A program made the position numbers and the translations under genes. A stretch of 64,000 nucleotides of DNA from Roseobacter sp. CCS2 (GTDB lineage: Bacteria; Pseudomonadota; Alphaproteobacteria; Rhodobacterales; Rhodobacteraceae), in the NCBI RefSeq assembly GCF_000169435.1, contig NZ_AAYB01000005.1:1-64000 (forward strand). Reading direction: 5' to 3'. Shown piece after piece: positions 41,897 through 53,676 of this stretch (position 1 is the stretch's first letter; each line of letters begins with the position of its first letter). The notes under the pieces were generated by a model. The model was not told the origin of the DNA and did no database searches. It worked only from the letters and a program-made list of their open reading frames with translations.

Positions 41897-42844
41897 ATGT
41901 CCCGCGGCCGGAACGCATCATCCCCATCCGATATTCCTGGCAAGGGCTGGAAAGATATTGCCCTGCGTTTGAAAGACGAAGTCAGCGAAGATCGGGTTGG
42001 TCTGATCGCCGCGGGAGTGGCTTTTTATGGATTGCTGGCGCTATTTCCTGCGATCACAGCAATTCTTGCCATTGGCGGGCTTCTGGTTGAACCGAACCAG
42101 ATCATTGAACAACTCTCAGCATTGGCCGGTATCGTCCCAGAGGCCGCCATGACCATTATCACAGAGCAAGCAACAGCAGTTGCGGGATCGCGCGAAGGTG
42201 GTTTGGGTCTTGCTGCACTCTTGGGCATCGGATTGGCGATTTATTCTGCGTCCAAAGGCATGGGAAGTCTGATGGACGGTATGAATGTCGCTTATGACGA
42301 GATCGAAGAACGCGGATTCATCCGACTGAAACTGGAAACTCTGGGCCTCACCCTGCTTCTTATTATTGGTTTACTGATTGGCCTTTCTGCAATGATCGCA
42401 GTCCCGGTTGCGATCAACGCGCTTAGTCTTGGTGTGGTAACAGAAACACTTGGCACAGTTGTTGTTATTGCCGTACTTTTGGGTCTGACGCTTGTCGGCC
42501 TTGCTGTGCTTTACAGGTACGGGCCGTCACGCGATGCGGCAGAAATGCAATGGGCAACACCCGGTGCAATTGCAGCCTGCTTTCTTTGGCTGCTAGGGTC
42601 TGCTGGCTTTGCCTTTTATGTTGCAAACTTTGGATCCTACAATGAAAGTTTCGGCGCTTTGGGGGGCGTTGTTATCCTGCTGATGTGGCTATGGATTTCT
42701 GCATATGTCATCATCCTTGGTGCTGAACTAAACGCAGAGATGGAAGCGCAGACCCGCCACGACACAACCGTTGGCCAAGACAGACCAATGGGGTCACGCG
42801 ACGCGGAAAAGGCTGATAACTTGGGCGATCGACAGCATAGCTAG
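41897..42844 (+). CDS. YihY/BrkB-family membrane protein
   Basis: This 315-residue protein has about six membrane helices with family segments DRVGLIAAGVAFYGLLALFP, YSASKGMGSLMDGMNVAYDE, RYGPSRDAAEMQWATPGAI and NFGSYNESFGALGGVVILLMWL. AGGAGA precedes the ATG. Earlier claims that such proteins are ribonuclease BN are superseded; the family is treated as membrane proteins of unknown or transport function. It is second in the DUF892 operon. Confidence 0.93.
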   Translation: MSRGRNASSPSDIPGKGWKDIALRLKDEVSEDRVGLIAAGVAFYGLLALFPAITAILAIGGLLVEPNQIIEQLSALAGIVPEAAMTIITEQATAVAGSREGGLGLAALLGIGLAIYSASKGMGSLMDGMNVAYDEIEERGFIRLKLETLGLTLLLIIGLLIGLSAMIAVPVAINALSLGVVTETLGTVVVIAVLLGLTLVGLAVLYRYGPSRDAAEMQWATPGAIAACFLWLLGSAGFAFYVANFGSYNESFGALGGVVILLMWLWISAYVIILGAELNAEMEAQTRHDTTVGQDRPMGSRDAEKADNLGDRQHS

Positions 42845-42959
42845 CGTTTGTGATCATAGCTTAAGTTGGCCTGAACTTGGTGTAAGTGACGAAAGCCAAT
42901 TCTAATATTCTACCCACGTTACAACACGCGATATCTGACGATAAAAAAGAGTAATAACG

Positions 42960-43205
42960 ATGACTTATTCAAAACTTATTCCGCTACTTACCCTAGCTAC
43001 CGTTGCTGGCTGCGCCAGCCCAGAGCCGCAGGAACCAAACGGAGTGCCTGACGCGGTGATTGCGATCGCAGACCCCAGACAAAACCTCGCGACAGCAAGG
43101 CTGCGCGAGGCTGATAATTGTTATTGGTACGAATACGCGGGCCCGGTCGAAACAACGTTATTACCACTCAAATCAATCGAGGGCCGCCCTATCTGCGCGG
43201 GCTAG
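42960..43205 (+). CDS. Small lipoprotein of unknown function
   Basis: This 81-residue protein has a signal peptide ending in a lipobox (TVAGC, Cys18) and a mature part with two further cysteines (DNCYWYEYAG and RPICAG) and a GRPIC end. No family is recognised with certainty. Its TAG stop and the TAG stop of the convergent L,D-transpeptidase gene share the palindrome CTAG (43202-43205). Confidence 0.75.
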   Translation: MTYSKLIPLLTLATVAGCASPEPQEPNGVPDAVIAIADPRQNLATARLREADNCYWYEYAGPVETTLLPLKSIEGRPICAG

Positions 43206-43870
43206 CTTGTCGCTGTAACCAATCGTTCCGTACTGTAAAGATGGGCACGCCCACCTGTGCTGACGTTGGTATATAGATCGTTGATATGGGCCATGATCAT
43301 GCGCACACAGCCAGAACTGGCGCGGCCGCCGATTGTCCAAGGTTCATTCGTGCCGTGAATGCGTAGATATGTGTCACGGTTCCCTTCAAACAGGTAAAAT
43401 GCACGCGACCCTAGCGGGTTTTGCGGGCCACCGGGCATGCCGTCCGCAAAGCGTTCATAAACCTCTGGCTCGCGCGCGATCATATCTGCTGTGGGCGTCC
43501 AACCCGGCCAACGTGCCTTGCGGCGAATGGTATAAACACCGGGTTCATAAAGGTTGCCTTTGGCAATCGCTACGCCATAGCGCATCGCTGTGCCGCCTGG
43601 TTCAATATGATAAAGATAGCGCGCAATAGGATCGACGTGGATGTCACCGGGGACTAGGCCAGCGTTGGCTTCAACGCGGGCCGGCAAAAAGCGCGGGTGA
43701 ATGTCCCATGGGTTTGTCGTTTCCGGGATATAACCATCCGGTGTCACCTGCGCATCCCAGCGCGCCCAATTGCTGCGATCCGCCATAGCGGGTTGAGCTG
43801 CAAATGCGGGCAAAGCAGCCGCGCCAAACAGCGCAGATGTGCGTTTCAGAAAATGGCGTCGGTTCAACAT
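43202..43870 (-). CDS. Tat-exported L,D-transpeptidase (YkuD domain)
   Basis: This 222-residue protein has a twin-arginine-type signal (NRRHFLKRTSALFGAAALPA) and a YkuD catalytic domain with the active-site signature HGTNEPWTIGGRASSGCVRM (catalytic Cys in SSGCVR). It would form 3-3 peptidoglycan cross-links or attach proteins in the periplasm. It follows the HAD-like gene by 48 bases and may be co-transcribed with it from the EcfG-type promoter at 44677. Confidence 0.93.
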   Translation of the reverse strand: MLNRRHFLKRTSALFGAAALPAFAAQPAMADRSNWARWDAQVTPDGYIPETTNPWDIHPRFLPARVEANAGLVPGDIHVDPIARYLYHIEPGGTAMRYGVAIAKGNLYEPGVYTIRRKARWPGWTPTADMIAREPEVYERFADGMPGGPQNPLGSRAFYLFEGNRDTYLRIHGTNEPWTIGGRASSGCVRMIMAHINDLYTNVSTGGRAHLYSTERLVTATS

Positions 43871-43918
43871 TGGTGTCTCCTCGCAAAATATTGCAAGAGG
43901 TCAACGCCTAGGCCGCGC

Positions 43919-44599
43919 CTAACGTTCCGCGTCTGATGTCAAAACCGGCAGTAGATGCGGATCCAACTGATCCACGATCCGGTAAGCATCCTCGAAATTA
44001 TTGGCGCCAGCGTAAGCACCGGGAAATGCCACACATGCAATGCCGGCGGCAGTTGCGGCTTGCATTGACACAGCAGTATCTTCGATTGCAAGGCACTGAT
44101 CGGCGTTGACAGTCAGTGCTGTCATGGCACGATAATAGATCTCGGGATCTGGCTTTGACTTGGCGACCTCATCAGCATCACCAACAAAATCGAACGTACT
44201 GCGATGCAACGCGCCTTCCAAGGCATCAAATATCGCGCATATGTTGTTATTCGACGTTGTTGTTGCGAAGCCCAGCTTCATATCCTGTTCTTTGGCAAAC
44301 CGGATCAGCGGCAGCACACCGGGGCGCGGTTTAAGACCTTCTTTCACCATCATTTCGTTAAAAATCTCGGTCTTGCGATTGTGTAGCGCGCTGGCAGATA
44401 CATCTGCATCCTTGGCATTTGCATAGTCAGCAATGCGCTGCCGCCCTCCGGATTTTTTCAAAAGTGAAATATATTCTTCCTCTGACCAGTGCCAATCAAG
44501 GTCTGCCTCTGCGAAAGACTGATTAAAGGCCTCGCGCTGCATGGCAGAGGTTTCAACAATCGTTCCGATTGAGCCGAAAATAATGGCACGTTTGTCCAT
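43919..44599 (-). CDS. HAD-superfamily protein lacking the motif I aspartates
   Basis: This 226-residue protein has a HAD beta-phosphoglucomutase-like fold: motif II region FATTTSNNN, motif III KSKPDPEIYY, and motif IV LAIEDTAVSMQAA. Motif I reads IIFGSIGTIVET where active HADs have DxDGT, so the nucleophile Asp is Gly9 and the second Asp is Ile11. Catalytic phosphatase activity by the standard mechanism is unlikely. I recall similar FGSIGT variants in other roseobacters. It has an exact EcfG-type promoter. Confidence 0.85.
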   Translation of the reverse strand: MDKRAIIFGSIGTIVETSAMQREAFNQSFAEADLDWHWSEEEYISLLKKSGGRQRIADYANAKDADVSASALHNRKTEIFNEMMVKEGLKPRPGVLPLIRFAKEQDMKLGFATTTSNNNICAIFDALEGALHRSTFDFVGDADEVAKSKPDPEIYYRAMTALTVNADQCLAIEDTAVSMQAATAAGIACVAFPGAYAGANNFEDAYRIVDQLDPHLLPVLTSDAER

Positions 44600-44676
44600 G
44601 TCAGAAATTCCTTGTCAGAAAAGGCCATCGCGGGCCACGGTTGTTTGCGCTGATCTCTTGCGGCGCACCAAGAATG

Positions 44677-44701
44677 AACGACTGGTGTTAGCGTAAGTTC
44701 C
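44677..44701 (-). promoter_or_regulatory. EcfG-type promoter for the HAD-like gene
   Basis: Minus strand GGAAC, 16-base spacer, exact CGTT, 78 bases ahead of the ATG at 44599. Confidence 0.73.
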
Positions 44702-44735
44702 GTTTGATGCGAAAGAAACTTCTTTTGGATGTGCG

Positions 44736-44760
44736 GGAACGAATTTGGATCGGCTGGGTT
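44736..44760 (+). promoter_or_regulatory. Weak EcfG-type promoter match
   Basis: GGAAC, 16-base spacer, GGTT. It is about 270 bases upstream of the MgtC-like gene, with a strong inverted repeat in between. It could drive a short transcript or the MgtC-like gene. Confidence 0.35.
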
Positions 44761-44809
44761 CAGTTCACATAACAGGCCATGTCCCGGTCTATTTGCTGGC
44801 TTATCCAGC

Positions 44810-44854
44810 CTGCTGAAATCTGCTGCATCTCCCCGTTGAAGCAGATTTCAGCAG
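44810..44854. repeat. 15-bp perfect inverted repeat
   Basis: CTGCTGAAATCTGCT (44810-44824) and AGCAGATTTCAGCAG (44840-44854) are perfect complements separated by 15 bases. No T-run follows, and the repeat lies between divergent genes, where a terminator is not expected. Confidence 0.85.
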
Positions 44855-45031
44855 CTCAAGCCCCCGGCCACTAACTTTGGCACACATGAGGATATCGCAA
44901 CCCACGCATTCCGTATGAAAGAATTGCCAATGCTAACGCGATCTTTCTGCCGTAATGCACCTATAGTTTCAAATATGATGGGTGACGTGTGATACTGCGA
45001 CATCCGTTTCGCAATTTGTGAAAGAGCAGCG

Positions 45032-45511
45032 ATGGCAGAGTGGCATAGTTTTCTGGATTTTGGCATGTCGCAAACCGACTGGTTTGTCAGACTGATCTTT
45101 GCACTGCTGGCCGGTGCGATCCTCGGACTTGACCGCGAAGTGCGGCACCGCCGGATCGGGATCAGAACTTACATGATGGTGTCGCTGGGTTCCGCAGCAT
45201 TCACGATCGTATCGTTTGAAATGTCAACGAACATGGTCGCACAGGGGCTTGCAGCTGATCCAACGCGGGTGATCCAAGGGTTGGTTGGCGGCCTGGGGTT
45301 CCTTGGAGCAGGGGCCATTATCCAAGGCGACCAAAAAGTCGGGGGTATGACGACAGCAGCCAGCCTTTGGGTGGCAGGCGCGCTTGGCTTGGCAGCTGGC
45401 GCAGGGTTTGGAATGTTTGCCGTGGCCTGCGCCATTCTTGCTGCATCGCTGCTTGCAGCCAGCCGGTTTATGGAAAAACGCGGTGCAGACGACCGACCTG
45501 ACGCCAGCTGA
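45032..45511 (+). CDS. MgtC/SapB-family membrane protein
   Basis: This 159-residue protein contains the MgtC N-terminal membrane domain: LLAGAILGLDREVRHRRIGIRT, MMVSLGSAAFTIVS, and GGLGFLGAGAI, with four to five membrane helices and only a short C-terminal tail. It lacks the longer C-terminal ACT-like domain of virulence MgtC. The family is linked to growth at low Mg2+ and to ATP synthase regulation. A weak SD (AAAGAG) precedes the ATG. Confidence 0.88.
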   Translation: MAEWHSFLDFGMSQTDWFVRLIFALLAGAILGLDREVRHRRIGIRTYMMVSLGSAAFTIVSFEMSTNMVAQGLAADPTRVIQGLVGGLGFLGAGAIIQGDQKVGGMTTAASLWVAGALGLAAGAGFGMFAVACAILAASLLAASRFMEKRGADDRPDAS

Positions 45512-45779
45512 AAGTCTGGCTTTTTTAAACCTTATCACGAAAATAAGACGGTATCAGGGTGCGATCAGAACTGCCTGATACCTTTGGAAGTAGCATATAT
45601 AGAAAAGAAATAGTGTCCAAGAGAGGCACGAATACATGTTTCTTCCAGTTCCACTTTGTTTCGTTAGCGCACATAGCTGCCATAACAACATAGTATTTGA
45701 TCTTGCCGTCTGTTTCACTAAGCATCACGATATGCGGGGTTATTCCCCAGAAATTAGGGATATTCGGGGAATGAATTGA
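45512..45779. other. Gene-poor interval after the MgtC-like gene
   Basis: It contains a 9-bp inverted repeat (GGTATCAGG at 45550, CCTGATACC at 45574) that may terminate the MgtC-like transcript. A 67-residue minus-strand frame (45525-45728) has no recognisable similarity and no clear ribosome site, and I do not call it as a gene. Confidence 0.5.
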
Positions 45780-46034
45780 CTAGCAAAGCTGGCACCAAAT
45801 GTTCTAAAGACCACGACGGTCGGGAAGCATGCCGACGCTGGAGGTCCTTACCTTTTCATCACAAGACGCGATGCAAAAGGACACGCTAAGGGCAGTTGGA
45901 TGTTCCGTTACACTTTTTTGAAGAAACGGTGCGAACTGGGACTTGAATCAGTTCGGTCCTATACACTTGCACAGGCAGAAATAAAGCGAGATCGATGGCG
46001 TGATTTGATGACCGACAAGCGTACCCAAAGATAA
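45780..46034 (+). pseudogene. Decayed N-terminal fragment of a tyrosine integrase (DUF4102/Arm-binding type)
   Basis: The frame from 45780 reads LAKLAPNVLKTTTVGKHADA, then GGPYLFITRRDAKGHAKGSW, MFRYTFLKKRCELGL and SYTLAQAE. This is the pattern of P4-like integrase N-termini (GKHxDxxGLYLxV, WxFRYxxxGxRxExGLGSY, xSLAEAR). An in-frame TGA at 45777 separates it from the nearest ATG (45771), and a TAA at 46032 ends it after 84 codons. The catalytic domain is absent. It marks an old mobile-element insertion at the edge of the stress island. Confidence 0.8.
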
Positions 46035-46188
46035 TACGTAGGCATCGGCGAGATGACCCCGATACAGAAATTGAAAGCAACTTGGATTCTAATGACGGCC
46101 TCATCAAAAATGGGGTGGGTTACAGCACCATCGGCATCAGGACTTAAATAACAGCGAAAGGCGCAGCACCCACCCTTTCAGGCGCCGC

Positions 46189-49379
<3,191 letters not shown>

Positions 49380-49387
49380 ATGATCTT

Positions 49388-49420
49388 TGCACCCGGGCGG
49401 TTACAAATCGCCCGGGTGCA
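49388..49420 (+). terminator. Terminator hairpin after katG
   Basis: TGCACCCGGGCG and CGCCCGGGTGCA form a 12-bp perfect stem around a 9-nt loop, 9 bases after the stop codon. A downstream T-run is lacking. Confidence 0.7.
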
Positions 49421-49789
49421 ATCAATGCGTAGGGCAGTGAGGTCCGCCTAACGCGGGATGCCGCCGCTTTACGCGCACTTACAGCCGTCATCCAAAATGT
49501 GTTGAACTGTCTTTGCGATGACATGCACGTTCTGGCCGCGCTGGTCGAACGTTTGACCAGCCGTCGATCCAGACCAAAATCTGGCGACACCATCATGGTA
49601 GGGTCGATGACGGGCAAACACATAGATATCTATGCCTTTGTTAAAGGCCGGTTCGGGGTGCACTCGAAAACCTGCTCAGATATTGCCAATCCCATAGCGC
49701 CATCGTTGACAGCCAATCCATGATACAGTGATCGCGACTGCAATGCTTGGTTCAAGTAATCACAAAGCACCCCTGATCGCACCGACGGA
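49421..49789. other. Gene-poor interval, possibly a decayed minus-strand gene
   Basis: Two consecutive minus-strand frames show protein-like composition: one ending at 49630 (SLYHGLAVNDGAMGLAISEQ) and one at 49469-49663 (FNKGIDIYVFARHRPYHDGV). They are offset and interrupted by stop codons and have no start signals. This may be the remnant of a gene once last in the peptide-transporter operon. I do not recognise the family. Confidence 0.35.
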
Positions 49790-50794
49790 TCAAACACCCA
49801 GCGTTTCGAGGTGATGACATGACGCCATATGGCCGGATAATACCGTGGACAATTGTGGCGCGTTTTGTCTGCACAGATCGGTGGCATGCGGGCACCTTGG
49901 ATGGAAATGACAACCCGTTGGTGGGTCCAGCGGAGATGGGATTTCACCGCGGATCGGTGTAAAGTCTTGTTTGCGTTGATCAAGCCGCGGCACCTGATCA
50001 AGAAGTGCGCGCGTATATGGATGGCGCGGAGTGCTAAAAATATCATCTGTTGGCGCAATCTCTACGATGCGTCCCAAATACATGATGGCCACCCGATCCG
50101 TGATATGCTGCACCACGCTCAGGTCATGGCTGATAAAAAGATAAGTCAGCCCAAGGTCTTCGCGCAGGTCCGCAAACAGGTTGATGACCTGCGCCTGAAT
50201 TGACACATCAAGCGCTGCGATGGCTTCGTCACAGACCAGAAAACGCGGTTTGACGGCCAGCGCCCGTGCGATCCCGATCCGCTGACGTTGACCACCCGAG
50301 AACTGATGCGGATACCGCCGCTTCATAACCGGATCAAGGCCGACCTTGCGCATCAGGTCATCAACAAAATCCGATGTTTCAGATGCGCCAGACACCATCT
50401 TGTGCATGCGGGGCGCTTCGCTGATGATATCTTCGACGCGCATACGCGGATTCAGGCTGGATGATGGATCCTGGAAAATCATCTGGATATCCAGATTGGC
50501 GCGCCGTTTGTCCTGCGCGCTTAGGTCGTTTATCGGCGTGCCGTCCAAATGCAGCTGGCCCGCGCTGGGCGGATGAATACCGGCAACCACACGGCCAAGT
50601 GTGGATTTGCCACACCCGGATTCGCCCACCAGACCCAGAACCTCGCCCGGCATGATTGACATGCTGACATTATCAACAGCATGCACGGTTTCTTCGCGAA
50701 TGTTTGCGCCAAGCCGTGCTGCGATCTTGCCGGCCGCATCCAGTTTTTTAGTGAAGCGTTTTGAGACGTTTTCAATTTCCAGGATCGGGGTCAT
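49790..50794 (-). CDS. Dipeptide/oligopeptide ABC transporter ATPase, DppF-like
   Basis: This 334-residue ATPase has Walker A GLVGESGCGKSTLG, signature FSGGQRQRIGIARAL, Walker B VCDEAIAALDVS (Ala-Ile in place of the usual Pro-Thr), and a C-terminal oligopeptide-transporter extension with the Cys cluster HFHPRCPHATDLCRQ. It overlaps the DppD-like gene by 4 bases and is last in the operon. Confidence 0.94.
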   Translation of the reverse strand: MTPILEIENVSKRFTKKLDAAGKIAARLGANIREETVHAVDNVSMSIMPGEVLGLVGESGCGKSTLGRVVAGIHPPSAGQLHLDGTPINDLSAQDKRRANLDIQMIFQDPSSSLNPRMRVEDIISEAPRMHKMVSGASETSDFVDDLMRKVGLDPVMKRRYPHQFSGGQRQRIGIARALAVKPRFLVCDEAIAALDVSIQAQVINLFADLREDLGLTYLFISHDLSVVQHITDRVAIMYLGRIVEIAPTDDIFSTPRHPYTRALLDQVPRLDQRKQDFTPIRGEIPSPLDPPTGCHFHPRCPHATDLCRQNAPQLSTVLSGHMASCHHLETLGV

Positions 50795-51771
50795 TTGGCT
50801 ACCTTTACCGCTTCTGGAACCGGATTATGGCACCGGAACTTTTGTGTACATGATTGCGACATGCCCGGTGCCGCAGCGCAGACATCAACCGCGCGGTCAC
50901 ATCTGGGACCGAATGCGCAGCCCCGAGGCAAAGCCAGCATATTGGGTGCCATCCCATCAATCTGAAACAGGCGCGCCCCGCGTTTGTTGGCTGATGGCAC
51001 AGACCCCAGCAATCCGTAGGTATAGGGATGACGCGGGTTATCGATGACATAATCCGTTGGGCCATGTTCGACAATTCGGCCTGCATACATCACTGAAATC
51101 TGATCTGCTATTCCGGCGACCACGGCCAGATCATGACTGATCCAGATCATGGCAGTGCCGGTTTGGCGGGTCAGTTTCTGTGCTTCATGAATGATCTGCG
51201 ATTGTATCGTGACATCAAGTGCGGTTGTCGGTTCATCGGCGATGATCAAATCTGGCTTGTTCAGAAATGCAATCGCAATGGCGACGCGCTGGCGCATTCC
51301 GCCAGACAACTGGTGCGGATAGGCCTTGAGCCGTTCATCAGGTGCAGGGATCCCAACCATGCCAAGTGTATCGCGCGCGCGTTCGCGTGCGGTCGTGCGG
51401 CTGACTTTCTCGTGCGCTTGAATGGCTTCGATCATCTGAACGTCGATCCGCAAAACAGGATTAAGCGTCATCATCGGGTCCTGAAAAATCATCGCGATCC
51501 GATTGCCACGCAGGTCCTGCCATGCGGTTTCGGAAAGTTGCGACAGATCACGCCCTTTGAAACTGATGCGGCCACCGGTCATGCGTCCAGGTGCATCAAT
51601 CAGGTTCATGATCGAAAAACCAGTGATTGACTTGCCTGACCCGCTTTCGCCGACCAGCCCCAACACCTCACCACGGTTCAAACTGATATCGACGCCATCA
51701 ACCGCTTTGACGACCCCTGCCCTTGTGAAAAAATGGGTGCACAGACCTGTGACCTTTAGAATTTCGGTCAT
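50791..51771 (-). CDS. Dipeptide/oligopeptide ABC transporter ATPase, DppD-like
   Basis: This 326-residue ATPase has Walker [15 protein letters not shown], signature [15 protein letters not shown], Walker [15 protein letters not shown], and the family C-terminal segment with conserved cysteines ([14 protein letters not shown]). It overlaps the neighbouring genes by 4 bases each. It forms the heterodimeric ATPase with the DppF-like protein. Confidence 0.94.
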   Translation of the reverse strand: MTEILKVTGLCTHFFTRAGVVKAVDGVDISLNRGEVLGLVGESGSGKSITGFSIMNLIDAPGRMTGGRISFKGRDLSQLSETAWQDLRGNRIAMIFQDPMMTLNPVLRIDVQMIEAIQAHEKVSRTTARERARDTLGMVGIPAPDERLKAYPHQLSGGMRQRVAIAIAFLNKPDLIIADEPTTALDVTIQSQIIHEAQKLTRQTGTAMIWISHDLAVVAGIADQISVMYAGRIVEHGPTDYVIDNPRHPYTYGLLGSVPSANKRGARLFQIDGMAPNMLALPRGCAFGPRCDRAVDVCAAAPGMSQSCTQKFRCHNPVPEAVKVAK

Positions 51772-52679
51772 TTCTTCATCCTTGGGTTCAGCACATCGCG
51801 CAGATGGTCGCCGACCAGGTTGATCGACACAACCGTCAGCAACAGGGCCAGACCGGGAAACACCGAAATCCAGTAGCGGCCCGACAGCATGTATTCGAAA
51901 CCATTGGCGATCAACACGCCAAGGCTTGGCTGGGTTTGCGGCAGGCCGACACCCAGAAATGACAGCGTTGCCTCAAGCGAAATCGCACTGGCGACCTGAA
52001 CCGTGCCCACAACAATCAACGGTCCCAGACAGTTCGGCAGGATATGCCGAAACATGATCCGCGCCTTGGATAGCCCCAGACAAATCGCGGCTTCGACGTA
52101 TTCCTTGTGCCGCTCAACCAGTGCTGTCGCCCGCACGGTGCGCGCGTAATAGGCCCATTGGGACACGACAAGCGCGAGGATGATTTTATCCACCCCCTTG
52201 CCCAGCAGCGCCACCAACATCAATGCGACAAGCGAGGCCGGAAACGACAATTGCAGATCGACAAAGCGCATAATCAAAGTTTCGACCCGCCCGCCCACAT
52301 AGGCCGCAAAAAGCCCCACGAATGTGCCGATAAAAAGGGCAATTACGCCAGAGGCCACACCAACGGCAAGCGAGATACGCAACCCATACAGAATGGCAGA
52401 AAACAGATCACGCCCCGACCCGTCAGAGCCTAACCACATGGTATATCCCGAAAACGCCTCTTCCCCCGGCGGCAGTCGCGCATCCATGACGTCAACTTGC
52501 GCAAGATCGTAAGGGTTTTGCGGGGTGATCCACGGTGCCAGTAACGCCAACACCACAACGATGCCTAACGTTATCAAGGCGCCAACAGCGATCTTGCTTT
52601 CAAAAAACTCAGCCCGGAATTGGGCAAAAGGCGTTTCAGCTTTCGCAGGCACGGGGGCGATGATCTGTGTGTCGGTCAT
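51768..52679 (-). CDS. Peptide ABC transporter permease, DppC-like
   Basis: This 303-residue permease has an N-terminal helix followed by the DppC-type domain (GSDGSGRDLFSAILYGLRISL) and the EAA loop EAAICLGLSKARIMFRHILPN. It overlaps the DppD-like gene by 4 bases and shares one base with the DppB-like stop/start junction. Confidence 0.94.
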   Translation of the reverse strand: MTDTQIIAPVPAKAETPFAQFRAEFFESKIAVGALITLGIVVVLALLAPWITPQNPYDLAQVDVMDARLPPGEEAFSGYTMWLGSDGSGRDLFSAILYGLRISLAVGVASGVIALFIGTFVGLFAAYVGGRVETLIMRFVDLQLSFPASLVALMLVALLGKGVDKIILALVVSQWAYYARTVRATALVERHKEYVEAAICLGLSKARIMFRHILPNCLGPLIVVGTVQVASAISLEATLSFLGVGLPQTQPSLGVLIANGFEYMLSGRYWISVFPGLALLLTVVSINLVGDHLRDVLNPRMKK

Positions 52680-53656
52680 TATGCACCCTGCTCCTGAAGC
52701 CGGACGCGGGGGTCAAGAATAGAATAAAGGATATCGACGATCATGTTGATCAAAACAAAGAACAAGACGATGATCATCAGGTAAGCCACGACAATTGGCC
52801 GATCAAGCTGCAAGATCGCGTCGATCAACAGCTTACCCATGCCCGGCCAGGCAAAAATTGTTTCCGTCACTACGCTGAACCCGATCAGACTACCCAGCTC
52901 AAGCCCCATCACGGTCACGACTGGGATCAGAATGTTTTTCATTACATGCACAAGGATCACGCGGCGCGGCGACAGGCCCTTGGCGCGGGCAAATTTGACA
53001 TAGTCTTGTCCCATCGCCTCGCGGACACCAGCGCGGGTCAAACGGATCGCGAGCGAAATTTTCAGCAGCGCGAGGTTCAGTGCAGGCAGCATGATATGCG
53101 ATAGGCCATCACGGGTTACCAAGCTGGTTTCGAACCATAAAAACGTACCTGTATCGCCGCGCCCAGTGGCAGGCAGCCATTGCAGATGGACCGCAAAGAG
53201 CATGATCATCATCAAGCCGACCCAAAACGTCGGCAGTGAAAAGCCCAAAATTGACCCCGCCATGATCCCTTTTGAGATCGGACTATCAGGATACAAACCG
53301 GCATAAAGACCAAGGGGAATGCCGATCGCCACGGCAAGGAACAGGGCAGTGAAAGCCAGTTCAAGCGTTGCTGGCATATGCGACAGGATCAGCTTGAGAG
53401 CAGGTTCACCAAAGATAAACGAGCGCCCGAAATCACCTGTTGCCGCACCCTTGATAAACGCGAAATATTGTTCATGGATCGGGCGGTCCAGCCCAAGCCT
53501 GCGAATGGCGGCCTCCATTTCGGCCTGATCGGCGTCGGGGCTGATCAACATTGCCACCGGATCACCGATAACATTGACCCCGAAAAACACGATGATCGAC
53601 ATCAAGAATACGACGACCAGTGCCTGCATCAGGCGGCGGATAATAAAGACAGTCAT
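52679..53656 (-). CDS. Peptide ABC transporter permease, DppB-like
   Basis: This 325-residue permease has six predicted helices, an N-terminal MTVFIIRRLMQALVVVFLM segment, and the EAA-type loop DYVKFARAKGLSPRRVILVH. It is 62 bases downstream of the binding-protein gene, after a small hairpin, which is the usual place for differential expression. Confidence 0.94.
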   Translation of the reverse strand: MTVFIIRRLMQALVVVFLMSIIVFFGVNVIGDPVAMLISPDADQAEMEAAIRRLGLDRPIHEQYFAFIKGAATGDFGRSFIFGEPALKLILSHMPATLELAFTALFLAVAIGIPLGLYAGLYPDSPISKGIMAGSILGFSLPTFWVGLMMIMLFAVHLQWLPATGRGDTGTFLWFETSLVTRDGLSHIMLPALNLALLKISLAIRLTRAGVREAMGQDYVKFARAKGLSPRRVILVHVMKNILIPVVTVMGLELGSLIGFSVVTETIFAWPGMGKLLIDAILQLDRPIVVAYLMIIVLFFVLINMIVDILYSILDPRVRLQEQGA

Positions 53657-53676
53657 TTGAAAACCTTATAAATTGA

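Larger units (their letters stand above)
44600..45031. other. 432-base gene-free interval between divergent genes
   Basis: Apart from an exact EcfG-type promoter for the HAD-like gene, a weaker plus-strand match and a 15-bp inverted repeat (listed separately), I see no supported reading frame here. A non-coding RNA is possible but unproven. Confidence 0.5.

Noticed and set aside
45525-45728. 67-residue minus-strand frame in the gap after the MgtC-like gene
   Set aside because: Hydrophobic but without a ribosome site, promoter or recognisable family; possible but not supportable.
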